Shown: positions 58,483 to 64,000 of the stretch, piece by piece | How positions within the stretch are numbered: position 1 is the stretch's first letter | How the letters are laid out: each line of letters starts with the position of its first letter | Source of the DNA: Teredinibacter turnerae T7901 | GTDB lineage: Bacteria > Pseudomonadota > Gammaproteobacteria > Pseudomonadales > Cellvibrionaceae | Direction: 5' to 3' | DNA: 64,000 bases | NCBI RefSeq assembly: GCF_000023025.1 | Contig: NC_012997.1 | Location: 3,593,125-3,657,124 of the forward strand | Notes under the pieces: model-generated | What the model was told of the DNA's origin: nothing | The model's database searches: none | What the model saw: only the letters and a program-made list of their open reading frames with translations | Translations under genes and position numbers: made by a program

Positions 58483-58802
58483 CCCTCTGCCGATTTCGCC
58501 TTCTCCGCGCGCTTGCGGCGCGCTTCTTTCGGGTCTGCAATAAGCGGGCGATATATCTCCACACGATCTCCCGGGTTCAAAACATGCTCCTTTGCAGGCT
58601 TTAGCCCCTTGGTACCAAGTGCCTGCCCGAAAATACCAAAGTTGGCCGCCTCCAGGTCTATCTCAGGAAATACCCGCACAATTCCAGACTTTTCCGCGGC
58701 AACAAACGCAGTCGTACCCGGGTCTACCAGAAGTGCAATAATTTGCTGCTTATCTGCACGTGCGTATGCCACTTCTACCGAAATGGGTTCAATATCGGTC
58801 AA
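58479..58802 (-). CDS. rnfH: RnfH family ubiquitin-fold protein
   Basis: A 107-residue beta-grasp protein of the RnfH (UPF0125) family: ISVEVAYARADKQQIIALLVDPGTTAFVAAE at the N terminus, FGIFGQALG and LNPGDRVEIYRPLIADPKEARRKRA at the C terminus. Its molecular role is not well established. It pairs with ratA just upstream in the standard ratA-rnfH arrangement and is convergent with bamE. Confidence 0.92.
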   Translation of the reverse strand: MTDIEPISVEVAYARADKQQIIALLVDPGTTAFVAAEKSGIVRVFPEIDLEAANFGIFGQALGTKGLKPAKEHVLNPGDRVEIYRPLIADPKEARRKRAEKAKSAEG

Positions 58803-58868
58803 ACTACCACCCTCTTCTTACCTGATTAAACTATCCTGCCTGTCTATCTGCGCAGGCTCCACATTCAC

Positions 58869-59309
58869 TCAGTTTTTGCTGTATACCTGCTTCGCTCTCC
58901 GGCAGAGGGCGTTCACCTGTTCGGTAGCCACCTGCTCGAACAACTTGCCTGCAGCAAACCCAACGATCCGATTGCTGAATTCAAACTCCAGCCAGAAATT
59001 GACTTTGCAGGCATCATCGCCAAGCGGAGTAAACGTCCATTCGCCGTCCATCCGCTTAAAAGGCCCCTCCACCAGGCGCAACGCCATAGAATGTGGAGGG
59101 CGCAAGGTATTGTGCGTGATAAACGACTGTCGAATACCGGCTTTTTCCAACGTTAAGCGAGCCTCCAGCCAATCCTCACCACGGTCAATAGGCTCCGCGG
59201 CCACGCAACCACTCATATATTGGGGGTAAGACTCAAAATCATTCACCAACGTAAACATTTGCTCTGCCGAGAAATTGACCAGCGCTGAGCGTTCTATTCG
59301 TTTTGCCAT
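58869..59309 (-). CDS. ratA: RatA / ubiquinone-binding START-domain protein
   Basis: A 146-residue START/Coq10-type protein: IERSALVNFSAEQMFTLVNDFESYPQYMSGC at the N terminus and LNIGFAAGKLFEQV-like segments near the C terminus (RIVGFAAGKLFEQVATE). In Escherichia coli RatA is described as a toxin blocking 70S ribosome formation, while close homologues bind ubiquinone. The start overlaps the end of the upstream transporter gene by one base. Its usual neighbours, rnfH and smpB, are both in the window. Confidence 0.92.
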   Translation of the reverse strand: MAKRIERSALVNFSAEQMFTLVNDFESYPQYMSGCVAAEPIDRGEDWLEARLTLEKAGIRQSFITHNTLRPPHSMALRLVEGPFKRMDGEWTFTPLGDDACKVNFWLEFEFSNRIVGFAAGKLFEQVATEQVNALCRRAKQVYSKN

Positions 59310-60673
59310 TAACTAACCAACTTATCGTACAAACTTGCGATCATCACCACCGCGACAAGCGCAGGCGAAACGAAACGCACTATAAACAGCCAGATATCGA
59401 ATAATGGATGCTCTTCGGCATCCATTTCGGAAACAACAATGGCACGCCGCATAAGCCACCCCACAAAAATTGCGATGAACAAACCGCCCAGCGGCAACAT
59501 AATCTGTGACGTTAAAAAATCCAGCGATTCAAAAATATGCAACCCATCGGGGTTGTCGCCTAGCCAGTTGTTGGAGAGCACACAACCAACGCCTCCGCAC
59601 CAAGCGACCAGCGTGAGCAAAAATGTTGCGGGCGCCCGCTTTAGCTTACCCGTTTCCACAAGCCAGGCCGCACCGGGCTCGATTAACGAAACCGCTGAAC
59701 TCCAGGCAGCAACGGCCACCAGCAGGAAAAACAGCGTGGCGAAGATCTCCCCGGCCGGCATACTACCAAATGCGACGGGTAGACTGACAAACATTAACCC
59801 TGGGCCAGAACCAGGCTCCATCCCAGGATTGGCGAACACCACTGGGAAAATGGCCAGCCCGGCAATTAAAGCGACGGCAGTGTCTAAAACCCCGACCGTA
59901 ATAATTGTGCGGCTCACATTAGCGTGTTCAGGCATATACGCGCCGTAAGCCATGATGGCGCCCATACCCAGGCTCAGGGTGAAGAAGGCATGCCCAAGTG
60001 CCACTAGAACTCCACTCATGCTCAGCTTATCGAACTTGAAGTCAAACAAGAATCCGAACGCCGCCGAGAAGTTGCCTTCCACCACGCCATACACCAGCAA
60101 GACCAAGAGCACTGCAAACAGGAACGGCATCAGAATTCGTGCGACCATGCCAAGCCCCCTGGTGACTCCCGCAGCAACAACAGCAAACGTCAGCAGCGAA
60201 AACAACGAGTGAAATACCAGCAGCCGATTAGTGTCCCCGAGAAAGCCGCCAAACAGTTCACCAGCGGCGGCGCCACTCAGGGAGGACAGCTGACCTGTTG
60301 CCGCCAGCAACACATAATTCAGAGCCCACCCAGCAACCACACTGTAAAACGCCATAATCATCAGGCCAGCAACTACTCCCATCCAGCCGATCGCTGTCCA
60401 AGCACCGTGGAGGCCAGCTTCGCGCGTAACATAGCGCATTGAGTTGATGGGGCTCATACGCCCGCGACGCCCAATCAGCACCTCCGCCATCATTACCGGA
60501 ATGCCAACCAAAGCGATACAAACCAAGTAAACCAACACAAAAGCGCCACCACCGTTCTCACCGGTGATGTAAGGAAATTTCCAGATGTTACCCAGCCCTA
60601 CCGCCGACCCGGTCGCCGCGAGAATAAACGTCCAGCGATTGCCCCACACGCCGTGCATCTTCCGTTGGTCCAT
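59309..60673 (-). CDS. Sodium-dependent NSS-family transporter (SNF family)
   Basis: A 454-residue inner-membrane transporter of the neurotransmitter:sodium symporter family. The hallmark RWTFILAATGSAVGLGNIWKFPYITGENGGGAF helix 1 region lies near residues 13-45 and is followed by about eleven hydrophobic segments. Bacterial members carry amino acids with sodium. I chose ATG 60673 (MDQRKMHGVWG); the frame extends upstream without family support. It sits between ratA and smpB, which are usually adjacent or divergent, and its stop overlaps the ratA start by one base. Confidence 0.9.
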   Translation of the reverse strand: MDQRKMHGVWGNRWTFILAATGSAVGLGNIWKFPYITGENGGGAFVLVYLVCIALVGIPVMMAEVLIGRRGRMSPINSMRYVTREAGLHGAWTAIGWMGVVAGLMIMAFYSVVAGWALNYVLLAATGQLSSLSGAAAGELFGGFLGDTNRLLVFHSLFSLLTFAVVAAGVTRGLGMVARILMPFLFAVLLVLLVYGVVEGNFSAAFGFLFDFKFDKLSMSGVLVALGHAFFTLSLGMGAIMAYGAYMPEHANVSRTIITVGVLDTAVALIAGLAIFPVVFANPGMEPGSGPGLMFVSLPVAFGSMPAGEIFATLFFLLVAVAAWSSAVSLIEPGAAWLVETGKLKRAPATFLLTLVAWCGGVGCVLSNNWLGDNPDGLHIFESLDFLTSQIMLPLGGLFIAIFVGWLMRRAIVVSEMDAEEHPLFDIWLFIVRFVSPALVAVVMIASLYDKLVS

Positions 60674-60979
60674 TAAATGCCCCCAAATGTTTAATCTATG
60701 TGCCGCGCACACGCGGCTCTTTACGGCCGCAGAACGCTCGATTGTAGCCGGAAACTCCCCCAAACTTAAGACGACAGAGGCACTAGCCAGTCGCAGCGGT
60801 TGATCCAGGGCAGCTTTCGCTGGGAATTCTGATGCAAGGCACACGCCTATCGGCGCCAAAAACAACAAAATTACTTGTGATTGGCGCAAGTGCCCCCACC
60901 ATTTTGATCAATACCGAACCACAAAAGCCTTTACGGTTCCGCTGGCTCAACCACGATCTAAACCCTATAATCCCGCGCC
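60674..60979. other. Divergent intergenic region between the transporter gene and smpB
   Basis: About 305 bases. It should hold the two divergent promoters. I see no gene, repeat or recognisable operator. Confidence 0.4.
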
Positions 60980-61456
60980 ATGGCTAAGAAGAAAACGCAA
61001 AACAGCAATACCATCGCACTAAACAAAAAAGCGCGACACGACTACTTTATCGAAGAGCGCTTCGAGGCAGGTGTTTCCCTCGCAGGCTGGGAGGTCAAAG
61101 CCCTGCGTGCAGGGAAAGGCCAACTGACGGACTCGTACGTGATCTTCAAAAACGGCGAAGCCTGGCTGTTGGGTGCTCAGATCCAACCGCTCCCGCAAGC
61201 ATCGACCCACTTTGTGACCGATCCAACCCGCACCCGCAAGCTTCTACTCCACCGCAAAGAGCTGACCAAACTCAAAGAAGCGACCGAGCAAAAAGGCCAC
61301 ACGGTGGTTGCCACAGCCCTTTACTGGAAACACCACTTGGTGAAATGCGAAATCGCCACGGCTAAGGGCAAGCAACTCCACGATAAGCGCCAAACGGAAA
61401 AAGAACGGGACTGGAACAAGCAGAAACAGCGCATTTTGCAAACCAACCAGCGCTAA
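60980..61456 (+). CDS. smpB: SsrA-binding protein SmpB
   Basis: A 158-residue protein that brings tmRNA to stalled ribosomes. It has [62 protein letters not shown] and the C-terminal basic tail [25 protein letters not shown] that enters the decoding centre. Length is normal. Its partner RNA ssrA starts 77 bases downstream on the same strand. Confidence 0.97.
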   Translation: MAKKKTQNSNTIALNKKARHDYFIEERFEAGVSLAGWEVKALRAGKGQLTDSYVIFKNGEAWLLGAQIQPLPQASTHFVTDPTRTRKLLLHRKELTKLKEATEQKGHTVVATALYWKHHLVKCEIATAKGKQLHDKRQTEKERDWNKQKQRILQTNQR

Positions 61457-61533
61457 CCGCTTGAAACTCTGGGGATATCCCCCACTTTGTTATATACTAC
61501 TTTGCTTCCCGCGAAATGCAGGAAGAACTCTTT

Positions 61534-61924
61534 GGGGGCGATTAGGATTCGACGCCGGTGTCAAAGCCCAAGGTGCATGCCGTGATGGCAGCCAATCACG
61601 TAAATCAAAAGCTGTAACTTTACAGTTGCCAATGATGACAACTACGGTGCCCAACTCGCTGCGTAAGTAGCCTGTGAAGCATCTCTAGCGGTGCGCCGCT
61701 AGCGGTTTTTAGCAAGGTGCCAGTACCGCGCTAACGACTGTCAAATAGAACTGGATAGCTGTGTTGTTAAGATCGCGGCAACATTGCAAAACTAATAGCG
61801 AACTCGCCCGCCACGTCCTGACCGTTGGGCTGAGGATGGGTCAAAACAATAAACGGAAACTAAGCATGTAGAGCCGCGGATGGAGAGCTGACGGACGGGG
61901 GTTCAAATCCCCCCGCCTCCACCA
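61534..61924 (+). ncRNA. ssrA: Transfer-messenger RNA (tmRNA)
   Basis: The 5' end GGGGGCG-ATTAGGATTCGAC and the 3' end with GTTCAAATCC, CGCCTCC and ACCA pair as a tRNA-like acceptor with one G-U pair. The resume codon GCC is at 61628 and the tag reads ANDDNYGAQLAA, ending with TAA at 61664-61666. Total about 391 nt. It rescues stalled ribosomes together with SmpB. Confidence 0.95.
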
Positions 61925-61929
61925 CTTGT

Positions 61930-61970
61930 AAATAGCCCTAATGAGCCCTCACCAGCCATTAGGGCTATTT
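61930..61970 (+). terminator. Hairpin terminator after ssrA
   Basis: AAATAGCCCTAATG pairs perfectly with CATTAGGGCTATTT around a 13-base loop, starting six bases after the tmRNA 3' end. The flanking A and T runs let it work on either strand. Confidence 0.75.
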
Positions 61971-62035
61971 ATTAACCCGCAACTTTACTATCAGGAAATT
62001 AGGACTGATGCGGGCAATTGCGTACTATCCAACCC

Positions 62036-62242
62036 TTAAACAGCTTCAAACGTACTCCTTCTCAAGCAACTGGCCTCATACTCCAGCACATCTTCTCGCC
62101 TGTACCTGACCTGGCCGCCCAGTTTCACGTAAATTGGGCCAATGCCCTCAGATCGCCATCGCTCCGGTGTCGCCTCGCTTACTTGCCACCTATTACATAG
62201 CTCTCTTTGCCTTTGCGTCATAAGTGCTTGGTATTCATTCAT
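62036..62242 (-). CDS. AlpA/excisionase-like DNA-binding protein
   Basis: A 68-residue protein with a MerR-like winged helix: LCNRWQVSEATPERWRSEGIGP is a helix-turn-helix and YVKLGGQVRYRREDVLEYEA is the following wing and helix. Such proteins are AlpA-type regulators or excisionases of integrated elements. It is divergent from higB, with the palindrome at 62273-62289 between them. Its place about 110 bases beyond ssrA, a common integration site, supports an element origin; no integrase is in the window. Confidence 0.75.
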   Translation of the reverse strand: MNEYQALMTQRQRELCNRWQVSEATPERWRSEGIGPIYVKLGGQVRYRREDVLEYEASCLRRSTFEAV

Positions 62243-62272
62243 ATTGATTCTCCAGTATATTTTAGTTGAGCA

Positions 62273-62289
62273 AGTCCCATTTTGGGACT
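62273..62289. promoter_or_regulatory. Palindromic operator candidate upstream of higBA
   Basis: AGTCCCA-TTT-TGGGACT, a perfect inverted repeat with seven-base arms, 13 bases before higB ATG 62302 and between two divergent genes. HigA-type antitoxins bind palindromes at their own promoter, so this is a likely operator. Confidence 0.65.
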
Positions 62290-62301
62290 ATTGTTAACTA
62301 T

Positions 62302-62604
62302 ATGAGAATCATTGCCCTATCGACACTGAAAACTTTCTGGGAAGAAAACCCAGAGTACATGGATGCGAAAGAGCCTACGCTTGCTTGGTATCGACATGCA
62401 TTAGCGGCTGACTGGTGCGCACCAGCTGATGTAAAGCAGGACTTCAGAAATGCTAGCATTCTTAAAGATGGACGTGCGGTTTTTAATATTGCAGGCAACA
62501 AGTACCGACTGGTCGTCTGGACCAACGATGCCTATCGTGTGATGTACATCCGATTCATAGGCACCCATGCGCAGTACGACAAAATTGATGTACAAACTAT
62601 TTAA
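62302..62604 (+). CDS. higB: HigB-family mRNA interferase toxin
   Basis: A 100-residue RelE-fold toxin. It matches the HigB family pattern: MRIIALSTLKTFWEENPEYM at the N terminus, ADWCAPADVKQDFRNASIL, VFNIAGNKYRLVV and YIRFIGTHAQYDKID at the C terminus. Members cleave mRNA on the ribosome. I chose ATG 62302; the frame continues upstream to 62266 through the palindrome. It is followed by its antitoxin gene after 17 bases. It appears full length. Confidence 0.9.
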   Translation: MRIIALSTLKTFWEENPEYMDAKEPTLAWYRHALAADWCAPADVKQDFRNASILKDGRAVFNIAGNKYRLVVWTNDAYRVMYIRFIGTHAQYDKIDVQTI

Positions 62605-62621
62605 TTGCCGGAGGAACTACC

Positions 62622-62990
62622 ATGGACATCAAACCGATTAAAACTGATTCCGACTACCGAGCGGCATTAAAAGAAATTGAAAGCCTAATGATGGCTGGCC
62701 CTGACACACCTGAAGGCGAAAAGCTGGATGTCATGGTCACGCTTATCGAAGCTTATGAGGCCAAGCATTTCCCTATGGAACTGCCTGACCCTGTTGAAGC
62801 CATTAAGTTTGAGATGGAACGTAAAGGTTTAACCGTAAAAGACCTTGAGCCCATGATTGGTAAGAGTAATCGAGTCTATGAGATTCTCAATCACAAACGC
62901 TCGCTCACGCTAAAAATGATCTGGAAGCTGCATGAGGGCTTGGGTATTCCAGCTGAGTCTCTGATCAAACCACCACAAGCACATGCTTAA
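62622..62990 (+). CDS. higA: HigA-family antitoxin (XRE helix-turn-helix)
   Basis: A 122-residue antitoxin. The N-terminal half (DYRAALKEIESLM, GEKLDVMVTLIEAYEAKHFPM) is typical of the longer HigA proteins, and the C-terminal XRE domain has VKDLEPMIGKSNRVYEILNHKRSLTLKMIWKLHEGLGIP. GGAGG at 62610-62614 gives a strong ribosome site. It would bind HigB and repress the operon at the upstream palindrome. Its last eight bases overlap the start of the decayed primase-like gene. Confidence 0.9.
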   Translation: MDIKPIKTDSDYRAALKEIESLMMAGPDTPEGEKLDVMVTLIEAYEAKHFPMELPDPVEAIKFEMERKGLTVKDLEPMIGKSNRVYEILNHKRSLTLKMIWKLHEGLGIPAESLIKPPQAHA

Positions 62991-63453
62991 ACATGAAAGT
63001 TTCCAAAGCATTGCCGAGATTGACTCTCGGCTTGTTGCGCTTGAACAGGAGAAAAAGCAACTTCTAGCTCTCAGAGAACAACTTCTAAAGCCCCCATCAA
63101 ATACATCTGACTCGCCCCTATATTCACCAGAACAAAAGATTGCCATTTTCAGAGGATTGTTTAGAGGCAGAACTGATATTTTCGCTAACCGTTGGAAAAA
63201 TCAGCAAGCACGAAGTGACTACTCCGTTGCTTGCAGCAAGTGGGTAAATCGAATCTGCAATTAACCACGTATGAGGTATCAGGATTAGCTTCATTGCCAG
63301 GTTAGTGAATTCAACGATCAAGTTATTTATCACCAGGTGTCTGGACAACAGATTATTGGCCTTTACGCACTTCGCTTCTTAAGGTTCACACCTGCGTTAT
63401 GCCAGCTGCCGATTTTCGATAAAGAAAGTTGGCAAGACGAAGTGAAAGCATAG
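62983..63453 (+). pseudogene. Remnant of a TOTE-type archaeo-eukaryotic primase gene
   Basis: The first 93 codons encode an N-terminal coiled coil (IDSRLVALEQEKKQLLALRE) and SPEQKIAIFRGLFRGRTDIFANRWKN, the start of the archaeo-eukaryotic primase domain of TOTE conflict-system proteins as I know it. After a TAA at 63262 the same frame continues with family-like sequence: PRMRYQD, a TAG at 63286, then FNDQVIYHQVSGQQIIGLYA and IFDKESWQDEVKA, ending at a TAG at 63451-63453. The family normally has two to four more domains and a DxD motif near this FDK, of which only FD remains. It is therefore a truncated, stop-interrupted remnant. It overlaps higA by eight bases. Confidence 0.75.
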
Positions 63454-63656
63454 CTACATGTCGAACGAAGATACCGTTCGTTTTTTGGATGAGCAAGATG
63501 GCCCGGGTTCAGCGTCGCTTATCTTAGGGCGTTTCAGGTAGAAATTAAGTTCAAGTCCCCATCGAACTTGAATCGAGGCCATATAAGGACGCCAGTTCAA
63601 ATCCCTATAACGAATTTATAAGCTTCCCTGCTAGAAATGAGACTCCAATACCCTTG

Positions 63657-64000
63657 TTACATTTGATTCGGTATTGCCGCTGGTGAGCTGCTTGCAAATT
63701 TCTCGCGAGTCAACTTATCCACAACATTCTTAGTGGTTTCGGAATCTATTTGCTGGAGGTAATTGGCTAAACCAGCGCCGCCCGAGAGCTTAACCGCAAG
63801 TGCGTAGTATTCGTCTCCTAGCCATTTTGATCCTGCACTAACAATGATTTTGTGCTGACTTGAGACAATTAAACTAAACGACAATAAGGTTTTAAGAATG
63901 CTATATCGATCAACTTGAGCCTTTCGCTCAATGACGGGTAGTTCAAAGGTGCTGAACCATTCACTGGATTTTTCAACGATTTCATCAAGCGGAACGTAAA
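63657..64000 (-). CDS. C-terminal part of an unidentified protein (5' part beyond window edge)
   Basis: On the minus strand an open frame runs from the window edge to TAA at 63657-63659, about 113 residues. An internal TTG at 63884 is not needed, since the frame is open to the edge. The protein is soluble and mixed in charge, with segments FELPVIERKAQVDRYSILK and LSGGAGLANYLQQIDSETTK. I do not recognise a family. It lies in the accessory region beyond ssrA and converges with the decayed primase gene. Confidence 0.5.
   Translation of the reverse strand, partial: YVPLDEIVEKSSEWFSTFELPVIERKAQVDRYSILKTLLSFSLIVSSQHKIIVSAGSKWLGDEYYALAVKLSGGAGLANYLQQIDSETTKNVVDKLTREKFASSSPAAIPNQM

Noticed and set aside
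63459-63540. Short open frame after the decayed primase gene
   Set aside because: Fewer than 30 codons, no ribosome site and no clear relation to the primase family.

Overview
The window looks like a chromosomal segment of a marine or wood-associated gammaproteobacterium of the Cellvibrionaceae (Teredinibacter/Saccharophagus-like). This rests on the gene order of its housekeeping blocks, on secreted polysaccharidase architecture with long poly-serine linkers plus CBM10 and CBM5/12 modules, and on moderate GC content. The genus is inferred from style and content, not from a database match.

Layout. (1) About 1-10.8 kb, all + strand: an isoprenoid/hopanoid-type block with hopanoid-associated phosphorylase (hpnG), epimerase (hpnA) and radical SAM protein (hpnH), interleaved with a complete mevalonate pathway (HMG-CoA synthase, HMG-CoA reductase, mevalonate kinase, phosphomevalonate kinase, diphosphomevalonate decarboxylase), type I IPP isomerase and farnesyl diphosphate synthase. 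(2) About 10.8-17.7 kb, + strand: carbohydrate and accessory genes, namely a GH52 beta-xylosidase, a membrane-anchored AraC-type regulator, a secreted GH16 glucanase whose catalytic domain appears circularly permuted, and a serine hydrolase. (3) About 17.8-24.7 kb: the conserved block leuU-secG-tpiA-glmM-folP-ftsH-rlmE (minus strand) with yhbY divergent. (4) About 24.8-27.4 kb: a BaeSR-like two-component system and a small lipoprotein. (5) About 27.6-44 kb: a complete aryl-polyene (xanthomonadin/APE-type) cluster in two divergent operons. It has ketosynthases, a chain-length-factor-like partner, two ACPs, a ketoreductase, four hotdog dehydratase-like proteins, an AMP-dependent ligase, a chorismatase that would supply the hydroxybenzoate starter, acyl- and glycosyl-transferases, a thioesterase, a LolA-like protein and an MMPL exporter. 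(6) About 44.1-57.3 kb, minus strand: a stand-alone HPt/kinase protein, then greA-carB-carA-dapB-dnaJ-dnaK-grpE, with recN divergent. (7) About 57.5-61.9 kb: fur, bamE, rnfH, ratA, an NSS-family transporter, smpB and the tmRNA gene ssrA. (8) About 62-64 kb, beyond the ssrA 3' end: accessory DNA with an AlpA-like regulator, a HigBA toxin-antitoxin pair, and a decayed gene resembling the primase part of a TOTE conflict system.

How it fits together. In pseudomonads greA, yhbY, rlmE, ftsH, folP, glmM, tpiA, secG and tRNA-Leu lie in one run. Here the run is split between greA and yhbY by about 20 kb that carries the aryl-polyene cluster, so that cluster looks like an insertion into a housekeeping supercluster. 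The mevalonate block feeds IPP/DMAPP to farnesyl diphosphate next to hopanoid-associated genes, which suggests dedicated C30 isoprenoid supply. A consensus sigma-32 promoter precedes grpE and two LexA-like boxes precede recN. The strongest candidates for a second look are the chorismatase-primed aryl-polyene island, the permuted GH16 enzyme, the mevalonate/hpn block in a gammaproteobacterium, and the TOTE remnant beside HigBA at ssrA.
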